From contig CANMAQ010000007.1 of the NCBI GenBank assembly GCA_947495775.1, positions 1 through 64,000 on the forward strand: a stretch of DNA of 64,000 nucleotides, read 5' to 3'. Under the pieces are notes generated by a model. That model had not been told where the DNA came from and did no database searches. It saw nothing but the letters and a program-made list of their open reading frames with translations. Both the position numbers and the translations under genes were made by a program. Source of the stretch: Jejuia algarum. GTDB lineage: Bacteria > Bacteroidota > Bacteroidia > Flavobacteriales > Flavobacteriaceae. This document shows, piece by piece, positions 1 through 8,418 of this stretch (positions are counted from its first letter, which is position 1; each line of letters opens with the position of its first letter).

Positions 1-72
1 CCACGTTGATAGGCTATAGGTGTAAAGGCAGTAATGTCATAGCCAAGTAGTACTAATAACCCATAGGCTTAT
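1..72 (+). rRNA. 23S ribosomal RNA, 3' end only
   Basis: The first ~70 bases read like the conserved 3' end of bacterial 23S rRNA, including a 'GGTGTAAAGGCAGTAATG'-like stretch and the terminal 'AGTACTAATAACCCATAGGC' segment that closes the molecule. The gene begins upstream of the window. The exact 3' end is uncertain by a few bases. A ~170-base AT-rich spacer separates it from the 5S gene, as expected for one rRNA operon. Confidence 0.9.
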
Positions 73-240
73 TGTACGCCTGTTTTTTTATAATGATTAC
101 AATAGTTATTACAGTATTAGTGTTCTATCGAGAACTTCATGATCTTATTTCAGTATGTTAACATATAAGCGCAATAGCGCGGTTGTAAGTTATGATTAGT
201 GGTGTAAAACTACTAATGATAACGAGACAACCAACATTTT

Positions 241-347
241 AAGGTGGTTATAGCGATGGGGCTCACCTCTTACCATTCCGAACAGAGAAGTTAAGCCCAT
301 TAGCGCCGATGGTACTACATTTGTGGAAGAGTAGGTCGTCGCCTTTT
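241..347 (+). rRNA. rrf: 5S ribosomal RNA
   Basis: The ~107-base region carries the 5S hallmarks: 'CCATTCCGAACAGAGAAG' for the loop A to helix III region, 'AAGCCC', and terminal strands AAGGTGG and TCGCCTT that pair (one G-T at the base) to form helix I. It lies 170 bases after the 23S end and is followed at once by a terminator, so it closes the rRNA operon. Confidence 0.92.
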
Positions 348-350
348 TTG

Positions 351-388
351 AATCCCGATTCTAATATTTAGAATCGGGATTTTTTTGT
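351..388 (+). terminator. Rho-independent terminator of the rRNA operon
   Basis: A perfect 13-bp inverted repeat (AATCCCGATTCTA / TAGAATCGGGATT) with a 5-base loop is followed by a T run, directly after the 5S gene. The ~230 bases from here to the next gene are AT-rich and show no recognised element. Confidence 0.9.
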
Positions 389-619
389 TTTATACTCAAC
401 CTTTTACAGAACATTTACAAACAAAAGAGAGTCTACCTAAGGCTATTCTAACTTTATTTTTAGTAGTTGTAAAAACCTAGTTGACTTATTTAAGCGCTTA
501 ATAAATAGCTGGTTATATCCTATAAGGATAAGCGTATAGTTTAAACCTAGGATATTACGACATCTAGCTCTATTTTTCGATATGTTTTTTAGCTATATTT
601 ACTATCAAAATCCTAAGAT

Positions 620-3600
620 TTGAAAGTACTACAGCAAAAAACATTATACTTTTCAGAAGGAAGATCTGATAAAGTCTACGAAGTTGATTTATGTGAAAGC
701 GGAGAAGATCTATACGTTGTAAACTTTAGGTATGGTCGAAGAGGCGCTTCTCTTAGAGAAAGTACTAAAACCATATTTCCAGTAACGTACCAAGAGGCTG
801 TAAAATTATTTAATTCACTTGTATTAAGTAAAGAGAAAAAAGGTTATACCGAAGCTGTTACGGAAGTACAGGCAGTTCTAGAGGAAGAACCACAAATAGA
901 AAAAGAGGTTAATGTGGCTAGAGACGCTATATTATTAAAATATTTAGAAGATGGCATAGCAGGCGTGTATACACGAGATTGGAAACTATCTAGAGTTATC
1001 TTGAAGGCAGCGCATTATAGAACAACCAAAGCTATTCCTTTAATAAAGCACTTTATTACCTCTAAAGATGCTTTCGAACAATATGCTGCTATTTATAGTT
1101 TAAATCAGTTTCAAGATACCTCAGAACGTGATAAGATTTATAATGTATTCAATACTTTAAAATTTCAAGACAAAGTAGGGCGTATAGCAGCGATTTACTG
1201 TTTGAAATATGGAGACGACGCTACAAAGGCAAAAATAACGCTTGAAGCATCTGCGCATTTACCAGAGGTGTTGCAAAAAGAAGTGAATAGCCCGCAAGCG
1301 TATTTTAATGCTTTGGCGATTTATATCTTAAAAGCTAAAGGTGCTGAAGCCGCAGTTTTGTATTATACGTATATAATGGCCTTAAGTGATACTTCGCTTA
1401 AACCTTATTTATTAGATTTTATAGACAAAGTGCCTTTAAAAGTAAATACCTTTAAGTCTATACGTTACATCTATAGAGCAGCATTTGCTATCAACGATTT
1501 AGATACGGCAGCATTAGTATCTAAACGCATAGCGGTAAGCCCTCCAGGTTATACCTCAAATTATTTATATGTAGATAATGTATGGACAGAAGCGTACGAG
1601 GAAAAGAAAAAAGCAAATCCATCTATAGCCTTTTCTAAATCTACAAAAGCGTATTTTAATAGAAGCACATACAAGATTGTGTATTGGTTAAGTCAAGAAA
1701 ATAAAGCAGCTTATATCAAATTCGCTACAGCTTTACTTATCTCATTAAACGATGCTACAGATGGACAAAAAGAAGTTCTAGAATACCATTACAATTTTAA
1801 TAGTGATACGAGAAACTATGACACAGAGAGGCGATGTTTCCCCCAATACCATGATTTTATGGCAGTCATGTATATTGTGCACGGTAATGCATCAAGGTTT
1901 CAACGTCAAAATAACAAATGGTTTTTTGTACAAGAAGATAACGGTTCACCATTTAATTCTAGAGAAGAACCTTTAGAGACACTGTGGAATGCTAAGCCAG
2001 AAGAAGTGCTTTCTATATTAGTACAGGCTAAAAGTGATATTGCCGTTTTATTTGCGTTAAGAATTTTAAAAGATAACCCTCAATTTTTAGAAGGTATCGC
2101 AATTCATAAATTAGAGGCTTTAATCGTGCATAAGCATCCTAAAGTCTTAGACGTCATATTAGATGTTGTTGAGAAAAAATATGCTACAGCACAGCCAGAA
2201 CCGGCCATTATTATAGCCTTGTTAAAGTCTAAGCATGAAAAAGCACATACTTTAGGCTTAAAATGGCTAAAGCATTATGAAGCGCTCTATTTTTCGAAAG
2301 CTAGTTTTATAGAAGCTTTACTTTTAACGGGGAACATAGAAGGTGTTGAGTATTTAAAGCAGCTGTATTTAGATGTTGTTGCTTACAAAGTGCCATTAGA
2401 TATTGAAGCTATAAATGCACTGTTCGATACGCCTTCAACATTTACGTTTGAATACCTTGTTGCTGTAAATACATTAATAGGAGCTACTAAATTTGGAGTG
2501 CTATTACAACGGGTTTCAGAAGAAAAAATAAAGGAACTAGCTATTTCTGGTACTACCAATAAGCTTTTTGCTGCTAATTTAGCAAAGCACAGTACGATCT
2601 CAACATACCACTTATTCGAGACAACGATTGAAGGATATATTACTTCAGAAGAGGCCGTATTAAGAAAAGTAGGAATTGAATTGCTTTTGTATTTTCCCGA
2701 TGAATTTTTATTAGAAAACCATAAGCAGATAAGTGCATTTTGTCTTTCGGAGCATGAAGAGGTTAGAGACGCCATTCAGCCTACAGTTGAAAAATTAATC
2801 GCATTAGATGCCCGTTTTAAAACGCGCTTTTTTAAGGCCCTATTAACGACTATTGAAGCTGAAGAAACTTATGCGGGAGTGCATGACACCTGTTATACCC
2901 TTTTAACGCATAACTATGCTGCTTATTTAGAAGAGAGCTCTCCAGAGCAAATTTTTGACTTGGTACTGTCTCAATATGAGTATGCCCAAAAATTAGGAAC
3001 ACCATTGTTTGAAAAGAACATAGACCTTGGGCGTTTGCCTCTTAAAACGACTGTAAAATTAGCCCAAAGTGCTATTTATGATATTAGAGCGCAGTTAAGA
3101 GCCTATTTTGAAAAAGAAGTACAGACCATTAGCAGTGCTTTAGAGGATGCTTTGTTGATTTTTAACTCCAGTTGGGACGATATCATCGTTTGGGGCTGTG
3201 CTTATTTTGAAAAACATATTACACCAGCATATTGGACTGTAGAGCTTTTACTTTATGCCTGCGACCATACAAAACCTGAAGTACAGCATTTTGGGCGTAG
3301 ATTGATAACGCAGCATTTTAGTGACGATAAGGGCTTGCCCTTATTGCTTAAGCTACAAGAACACCCTACCAAAACCATGCAGTTTTTTGTAACGAATTAT
3401 TTAGATAACTATGCAAAAGATAATGTTGCCGTTATTTTAAAGTTGGAATTGTTTTTTAAAACCAGCTTGTTCGCTATAAACGCAAATAGGGCTACTAAGT
3501 CTAGAATTTATAAGTTTTTGTATGAAGAGGCTGTAAAAAATAAAGCGGTTGCAGAGATGACGGTTAGGTTGGTAACCAGCGTTCTAGGAACAACAACAAT

Positions 3601-3685
3601 GCGAGATCGCGACCATAATATAGACGTATTACTAGCTATTGCGGATGTCTTCCCAGAGATAGACCTTCCTGTAGCAATAAAATAA
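620..3685 (+). CDS. WGR-domain / HEAT-ARM-like repeat protein of a retron (type XIII-like accessory)
   Basis: This 1021-residue protein opens with a WGR-like domain (about residues 5-80; core Y38-G39-R40, with Tyr in place of the usual Trp), a fold known in PARPs and MolR/YehI proteins for nucleic-acid contact. The rest is a long helical array with alternating hydrophobic helices, read here as HEAT/ARM-like repeats. No catalytic motif was seen. The start is TTG; it is preferred because the WGR fold begins within a few residues of it. The SWIM gene starts 9 bases after the stop, so the two are almost surely co-transcribed, and a retron RNA and RT follow. An ARM-repeat plus WH-SWIM pair is, from memory, the signature of type XIII retrons. 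The E. coli yehI/yehQ pair also combines WGR and SWIM proteins. Function inferred: effector or scaffold of anti-phage defence. Confidence 0.75.
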   Translation: MKVLQQKTLYFSEGRSDKVYEVDLCESGEDLYVVNFRYGRRGASLRESTKTIFPVTYQEAVKLFNSLVLSKEKKGYTEAVTEVQAVLEEEPQIEKEVNVARDAILLKYLEDGIAGVYTRDWKLSRVILKAAHYRTTKAIPLIKHFITSKDAFEQYAAIYSLNQFQDTSERDKIYNVFNTLKFQDKVGRIAAIYCLKYGDDATKAKITLEASAHLPEVLQKEVNSPQAYFNALAIYILKAKGAEAAVLYYTYIMALSDTSLKPYLLDFIDKVPLKVNTFKSIRYIYRAAFAINDLDTAALVSKRIAVSPPGYTSNYLYVDNVWTEAYEEKKKANPSIAFSKSTKAYFNRSTYKIVYWLSQENKAAYIKFATALLISLNDATDGQKEVLEYHYNFNSDTRNYDTERRCFPQYHDFMAVMYIVHGNASRFQRQNNKWFFVQEDNGSPFNSREEPLETLWNAKPEEVLSILVQAKSDIAVLFALRILKDNPQFLEGIAIHKLEALIVHKHPKVLDVILDVVEKKYATAQPEPAIIIALLKSKHEKAHTLGLKWLKHYEALYFSKASFIEALLLTGNIEGVEYLKQLYLDVVAYKVPLDIEAINALFDTPSTFTFEYLVAVNTLIGATKFGVLLQRVSEEKIKELAISGTTNKLFAANLAKHSTISTYHLFETTIEGYITSEEAVLRKVGIELLLYFPDEFLLENHKQISAFCLSEHEEVRDAIQPTVEKLIALDARFKTRFFKALLTTIEAEETYAGVHDTCYTLLTHNYAAYLEESSPEQIFDLVLSQYEYAQKLGTPLFEKNIDLGRLPLKTTVKLAQSAIYDIRAQLRAYFEKEVQTISSALEDALLIFNSSWDDIIVWGCAYFEKHITPAYWTVELLLYACDHTKPEVQHFGRRLITQHFSDDKGLPLLLKLQEHPTKTMQFFVTNYLDNYAKDNVAVILKLELFFKTSLFAINANRATKSRIYKFLYEEAVKNKAVAEMTVRLVTSVLGTTTMRDRDHNIDVLLAIADVFPEIDLPVAIK

Positions 3686-3694
3686 AATGAACAT

Positions 3695-5323
3695 ATGCAG
3701 TTTAAGTATAAATATGGAGGCGCAAGCGGCGTAAGCAATGGCGTATCTGCAACAGGCGTTAGTTTTGCGCCCGATGTTCTGCGTGAACCTACTTTTTTTG
3801 TAGGAACATTAGGGAAAAAGATTCCATTTAGAGAGGCTATTTCTGCATTACACCATGTGGTTGTTGCAGATTTTAATTTTCAACCCAAGGACAATTCTGA
3901 ATATTTGGCGTGGCTGAAAAGCCAAGAACAACTATGGCTGTCTGAAGCCAGTACAGATGCCTCCCAATTAGAGACCGAAATACACCGAGTACGTACAAAA
4001 TTAAATGAACTTCGTCGCAATAGAGATGCTATCATGAAGCCTTATTACAAGGCGCAGAGAACGTATTTTAACTATTTATATACTAGAGATTATGCAGCAT
4101 GGCTCGTTTTAGATCCTGTAATAACGGTGCATCCCGACCAAGTGTTTTTTGAGTGTTTTAGTAAAGACGAATCGGTTTATGGAAAATTGTCTTGTGGTTA
4201 TGATGTATTTGATACTATTAGCGACTTTAAATGTGGAACCACAAACATTGACTATTCGAAAACCTTATACGAAGAGTTTCAAAAAATAAGAACGTATAAA
4301 GCGACCGACTTTAAAATAGATCCTAAGGGATTTGATGTTAAAACCACAGGAGAAGAAACGTATAGAGAAGTTAAAATAGACTTGCCAGATAGTTGGGTGA
4401 GAGGGTTTCTTCAGGTAAGTACAGCCATGACCTCTAAAAAGGTGTCGTTTGAATTAGAAGCCATAGATATCGCTAATTTAATAAGCGTACTAAAACGTAA
4501 TAAAGAGCGAAAGGAACCACGTTCTATAACGTATAAATTAAAACCAGGAGCACCCATTATAGCGGTTTTTGAACCTTGGAATATAGAGGTGGTCTGTAGA
4601 CAATCGCTATATAAAGGCGATACTGCTGAAACCATTAGAGTTTGGGGGCGTAGACGAATTTTACTATTAGAGCGCCTATTGCCAATAACAAACCGGTTTA
4701 CAGTACACCTTTTAGGAACAGGAATGCCTTCTTTTTATACAGCACACCTTACCGATAACATGTATTTTACATTAGGGCTTTCTGGGTGGACTGCGAACGA
4801 TTGGACACAATCCAGTCAGTTAGACTTGCTATCACCAAGAGGCCAAGTACCAGCAACAACAATGCAAAGTGTGTATTTAGAATTGCGAAAACATTGGTTT
4901 TCTAATGAGACAGATCTTGCTAAAACGATGGGGCTAGAAACAGCAGTGATTACTAAATCTCTAGAAACATTTACCCAAGCAGGAAAGGTGATATACGATT
5001 TAAAGCATAAGGTGTATCGCGTTAGAGAATTGAAACGAGAAGGTATAGACCTAGAAGACTTACGTTTTTCTAGTGAAACAGATAAGGCCGCTTATGTGTT
5101 AATGGAACAAAATGCAGTTGCAAATTTAAAAGTTAGTGAACAAAATGGAGACATACTTTTAAAAAGTCGTGTAAGCGAACATTATAAAACGACGGTAAGA
5201 ATAGATAAAGATCTGAAAATCATAGCAGCGACTTGTACCTGTAGTTACTATAACAAGAATAAAATGACAAAAGGGCCTTGTGAACATATATTGGCAACAA
5301 GAATAACTTTTGATAAAAAATAA
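3695..5323 (+). CDS. Winged-helix / SWIM zinc-finger protein of a retron
   Basis: This 542-residue protein ends in a clear SWIM zinc finger, CxC-x12-CxH (C514, C516, C529, H531). Before it lies a probable winged-helix segment (about 388-448: helices around LRKHW and TDLAKTMGLE, then a basic wing). The N-terminal half has a helical stretch near residues 85-115 (LETEIHRVRTKLNELRR) that could form a coiled coil. WH plus SWIM is the 'WHSWIM' architecture associated with type XIII retrons. SWIM domains bind nucleic acid or protein. It follows the WGR/ARM gene by 9 bases and its stop lies 18 bases before the retron RNA, so RNA, RT and both accessories form one unit. Its role as part of the toxic effector or its sensor is inference. 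Confidence 0.75.
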   Translation: MQFKYKYGGASGVSNGVSATGVSFAPDVLREPTFFVGTLGKKIPFREAISALHHVVVADFNFQPKDNSEYLAWLKSQEQLWLSEASTDASQLETEIHRVRTKLNELRRNRDAIMKPYYKAQRTYFNYLYTRDYAAWLVLDPVITVHPDQVFFECFSKDESVYGKLSCGYDVFDTISDFKCGTTNIDYSKTLYEEFQKIRTYKATDFKIDPKGFDVKTTGEETYREVKIDLPDSWVRGFLQVSTAMTSKKVSFELEAIDIANLISVLKRNKERKEPRSITYKLKPGAPIIAVFEPWNIEVVCRQSLYKGDTAETIRVWGRRRILLLERLLPITNRFTVHLLGTGMPSFYTAHLTDNMYFTLGLSGWTANDWTQSSQLDLLSPRGQVPATTMQSVYLELRKHWFSNETDLAKTMGLETAVITKSLETFTQAGKVIYDLKHKVYRVRELKREGIDLEDLRFSSETDKAAYVLMEQNAVANLKVSEQNGDILLKSRVSEHYKTTVRIDKDLKIIAATCTCSYYNKNKMTKGPCEHILATRITFDKK

Positions 5324-5341
5324 TACTATATTTAAACCCAT

Positions 5342-5571
5342 GGTAGTGGTAAGATAAAAACCTTGCATTTTGATTGGTGGATCGCCAATCTTGCACATAG
5401 ATACCGAACGCGTCACTGACTCGAACTTAACTTGTGAAATAGGTACTAGTGTACCATTTCCGGTTAGACTTCTGCGAAGTGAAATAGTACACTAGTACCT
5501 ATTTCACTGGAGTTGTTCAATTCAGTCTTGAGAATCGTACGAAGGCATACAACATACATCTTACTGCTACC
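5342..5571 (+). ncRNA. Retron msr-msd non-coding RNA
   Basis: The ~230-base RNA is bounded by a1 (5342-5355, GGTAGTGGTAAGAT) and a2 (5558-5571, ATCTTACTGCTACC), which pair over 14 bp with two G-U pairs, the classic retron end stem. Inside, msr holds an 8-bp hairpin at 5372-5390 (GATTGGTG-GAT-CGCCAATC). msd is dominated by the long hairpin 5434-5507. A further partial stem (5415-5426 with 5515-5526) extends the base of msd. a2 ends 11 bases before the RT start codon, the usual arrangement. A weak promoter-like TATATTTA lies at 5327-5334, just ahead of a1. The branching guanosine cannot be assigned safely by eye. Confidence 0.85.
5434..5507 (+). other. msd stem-loop (template of the reverse-transcribed DNA)
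   Basis: The left arm (5434-5460) and right arm (5481-5507) are 27 bases each and pair with a single mismatch (C5455/A5486), leaving a 20-base loop (5461-5480). This is the long, near-perfect hairpin expected to be copied into multicopy single-stranded DNA. The arms contain the internal palindrome TACTAGTGTAC-like core, so the DNA product could also form duplex with itself. Confidence 0.8.
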
Positions 5572-5582
5572 TTTTTTATTAT

Positions 5583-7082
5583 ATGAGAAATTCTACCGAA
5601 AGAAGACAAGACATTTATGATAAAATAAAAGCCTCTTCTAAACAAGAATATATCCTTTCAGAAATGAAGCGTCTGGGCTTTTGGAATGATGGCCTAGTCG
5701 ATTTTGAACATATTGATGCTTTTTTTAAAGAAGATGCAGAACTATCAAAAAAACTGCAAGCACTTCTTAAGGAAAAGCGCATTGTAGAAGATCCAGAGGC
5801 GTATATTTCTAAAAGACATCAGGAACGAAAAAAAGCTTCAAAACAGTCGCAAAAAGAAACTAAAGCGCGGCGTGAACGCGAACGTTTAGAAAAAGCAAAG
5901 CGTTGGGAAACGTCTAAGGCAAAAGAGATTATTTATGTTGGAGAAGGGTATTCTAAAAGTTTAAACCAACACCATTCTAATGTAGAAAAATTAAAAGCGA
6001 GTCATTTACCCGTATTGCATCATGCTGAAGATTTAGCTGCGGCGATGAAAATTTCTATAGGGACACTTCGGTTTTTGTCCTTTTCGAGAAAAAATGCAAA
6101 AGTAAGCCATTACCAACGTTTTCAAATGGCTAAGAAAACAGGAGGGTATCGTTTAATTTCGGCACCAATGCCTAAGCTTAAGAAAGCACAACATTGGATA
6201 TTAGAGCATATTTTAAATAAAGTTAGTGTGCATGCTAATGCACACGGTTGTGTTATTGGAAAGTCTATTAAAACGAATGCCGTACCCCATGTTGGGCAAG
6301 CTGTTGTGATTAATCAAGATTTTCAGAATTTTTTTCCATCAGTAACCTATCAAAGAATAAAAGGCGTCTTTTTGGCATTGGGCTATTCGCATCACATAGC
6401 GACATTACTGGCACTACTATGTTCAGAACCTAAAATTGTAGACGTATCTCTGTTGGGAGAAAATTATTATGCGCAGCGCGGTGAACGCTTCTTACCACAG
6501 GGGGCGCCTTGCAGTCCTGCCATAACAAATATTTTATGTAGAAAATTAGATTTTAGATTGTCTGGTTTGGCTAAAAAATATGGCTTTATTTATTCCCGAT
6601 ATGTAGATGACATTACCTTCTCTGGAAATAAAGCGTCTTTACCTCATATTACAGCAATACTTAAATACTCACGAAAAATAGTAACCAGTGAAAATTTTAA
6701 ATTGCACCCAGACAAATTGCGTATTATGAAACGTAATGCCAGACAGGAAGTTACTGGAGTTGTGGTTAATGAAAAGGCTAATATTTCTAAAGCCGCGTTG
6801 AAGCGTTTTAGGGCATTGCTATTTCAAATAGAAAAAGATGGTATTGAAGGCAAATACTGGAATAAAGGAGGAGCTGTCTTGGCGCAAATAGATGGGTATG
6901 CTAATTATATTTTTCAAATAGATCCAGAAAAAGGAGCTGCATATAAGAAGCGCGTAAATGCGATTTTAGAACAGTATAATTACAAAGCCTCTCATCGTGA
7001 AAAGCATGTGAAGAAAGGAACAGCATCTTCGAGTTTACTTAGTGGTTTCATTAAAAAAATAGTTTCATTTTTTAAGAGCTAA
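5583..7082 (+). CDS. Retron-type reverse transcriptase
   Basis: This 499-residue RT primes from the branching G of the msr RNA and makes msDNA. Visible motifs: NAVPH (232-236), the retron-specific NAxxH signature; D246 in 'INQDFQNFF' (motif A, first catalytic Asp); LPQGAPCSP (304-312); YVDD (340-343) with the catalytic Asp pair; and VTG (390-392), the second retron-specific signature, which lies in the thumb/X region. The first ~140 residues are an extra N-terminal module with a very basic charged helix at about 78-110 (KRHQERKKASKQSQ...). The C-terminus (about 470-499) is basic and then hydrophobic. Typical retron RTs are 300-400 residues, so this one is long. The ATG start lies 11 bases after retron a2. 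Confidence 0.92.
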   Translation: MRNSTERRQDIYDKIKASSKQEYILSEMKRLGFWNDGLVDFEHIDAFFKEDAELSKKLQALLKEKRIVEDPEAYISKRHQERKKASKQSQKETKARRERERLEKAKRWETSKAKEIIYVGEGYSKSLNQHHSNVEKLKASHLPVLHHAEDLAAAMKISIGTLRFLSFSRKNAKVSHYQRFQMAKKTGGYRLISAPMPKLKKAQHWILEHILNKVSVHANAHGCVIGKSIKTNAVPHVGQAVVINQDFQNFFPSVTYQRIKGVFLALGYSHHIATLLALLCSEPKIVDVSLLGENYYAQRGERFLPQGAPCSPAITNILCRKLDFRLSGLAKKYGFIYSRYVDDITFSGNKASLPHITAILKYSRKIVTSENFKLHPDKLRIMKRNARQEVTGVVVNEKANISKAALKRFRALLFQIEKDGIEGKYWNKGGAVLAQIDGYANYIFQIDPEKGAAYKKRVNAILEQYNYKASHREKHVKKGTASSSLLSGFIKKIVSFFKS

Positions 7083-7453
7083 AATACTTTCTAAGCGTTA
7101 AATGTACGAGTGCCACAAAGTGTACGTTTGTATTTCATTCTAAACGTCGCCTACGATAAAAAGGAATACGAACTCAAATTTTATACATATCCTAATGGTG
7201 TAATGAATACAACCAGAACATAACGTATTGAAATTACAAATGGCAAAAAAATGATAATTTGTAATCTGTGTTGAAGGTTTCGTAATCTAGAATATTTTAA
7301 CACATAATTTAGGTTTGTAAAAATTTTAATTATTTTAATTGTTAATCTCGTAATTATTTCTTCAGGTTTTATCTCATATTAATATATGCTTATCTTAGAC
7401 TTAAAGCGAACGCGCAATGTGTTTATTGTAAGTTAAATAGAAAATAGTTTAGT
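7083..7453. other. Intergenic region, no gene seen
   Basis: 371 AT-rich bases separate the retron RT from the AraC gene. No open frame of note, strong hairpin with a T run, or repeat was recognised. It presumably holds the AraC-gene promoter and one edge of the retron island. Confidence 0.5.
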
Positions 7454-8353
7454 ATGAAAAATATGATTAATGTACCTGTTTTTAATATTAAAAATTTCCA
7501 AGATTATAACAATTGTATGTCTTTTGATAGCAATTTTTATATCAGACCTTTCAATGACCATATCAATGTTAATTTGTTCATAGAAAAACCTCACGGACAT
7601 GATTTTTATTTGATATTGCTCATAACAAAAGGTACTGGGACACATTCTATAGATTATGAAGCTTACGATGTGGAACCAGGGTCACTTTTTATTGTCTCTC
7701 CAGGGCAAGTACATTGCTGGAACTTATCTGATGATGCCGATGGTTATGTGTTATTTTTTAAAAAGGAATACTTTTTAATAGACTTTGGTCGTGATAAACT
7801 CATGAAATTGCCTTTTTTTAAATCGTCTTATAGTGTGCCTTATTTAAAGTTGAATCCAAAAGAAGTGAATGTTTTAAATACGATGTTCGAAAACATTGAC
7901 AAAGAGTACCGAAAGCATTTGTTTAGTTACCACGAAATGATTCGACTGCATTTAAATATTTTATTTCTTGAATTATCGCGAGTGTATGGCAAACAACATG
8001 ATGATACTATTTCTTACAGTCATGAACTCATTCAGTTAAATCGATTTGAAAAGTTAATTGATACTTATTTTGTAGAACATAAAGCATTAATTTTTTATGC
8101 CGATAAAATGAATATCTCACTTAAGCAACTTAGTTATCTGTGTAAAAAAGTAATTAATAAAACACCTTCAGAGGTTTTATGGGATCGTATCATTTTAGAA
8201 GCTAAAAGATATGTTATTCATACCGATATGCCTATTAGTGCTATCGCCGAGGCTCTTAATTACAGTGATAATTCGTATTTTACCCGTTTTTTTAAGAAGC
8301 TATGCCACCTTACTCCAGAACAATACCGAAGTTCATTTAAATGGCATAGCTAA
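7454..8353 (+). CDS. AraC-family transcriptional regulator
   Basis: This 299-residue protein has an N-terminal cupin-like sensor half (about 15-120; 'HGHDFYLILLITKGTGTHSIDYEAYDVEPGSLFIVSPGQVHCW' region, typical of AraC sensing domains) and a C-terminal double helix-turn-helix (about 200-296), with the second HTH 'PISAIAEALNYSDNSYFTRF' and the 'TPEQYR' ending diagnostic of AraC/XylS. The ligand is unknown. It is convergent with the cyanate operon (65-base gap), so control of that operon is possible but not shown. Confidence 0.92.
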   Translation: MKNMINVPVFNIKNFQDYNNCMSFDSNFYIRPFNDHINVNLFIEKPHGHDFYLILLITKGTGTHSIDYEAYDVEPGSLFIVSPGQVHCWNLSDDADGYVLFFKKEYFLIDFGRDKLMKLPFFKSSYSVPYLKLNPKEVNVLNTMFENIDKEYRKHLFSYHEMIRLHLNILFLELSRVYGKQHDDTISYSHELIQLNRFEKLIDTYFVEHKALIFYADKMNISLKQLSYLCKKVINKTPSEVLWDRIILEAKRYVIHTDMPISAIAEALNYSDNSYFTRFFKKLCHLTPEQYRSSFKWHS

Positions 8354-8418
8354 TATCTGTTTTGTGAATGAATGCTTGAACATAGGCGGTGACATAAAAA
8401 GAGTGCCTCCTGTGTGTT

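Noticed and set aside
2383..2775. Minus-strand 130-residue frame inside the WGR/ARM gene
   Set aside because: It lies antisense within a well-supported 1021-codon gene and shows no family features.
7454..8353. AraC regulator as the controller of the cyanate operon
   Set aside because: The genes are convergent, not divergent, and no shared operator was found; kept only as a possibility.
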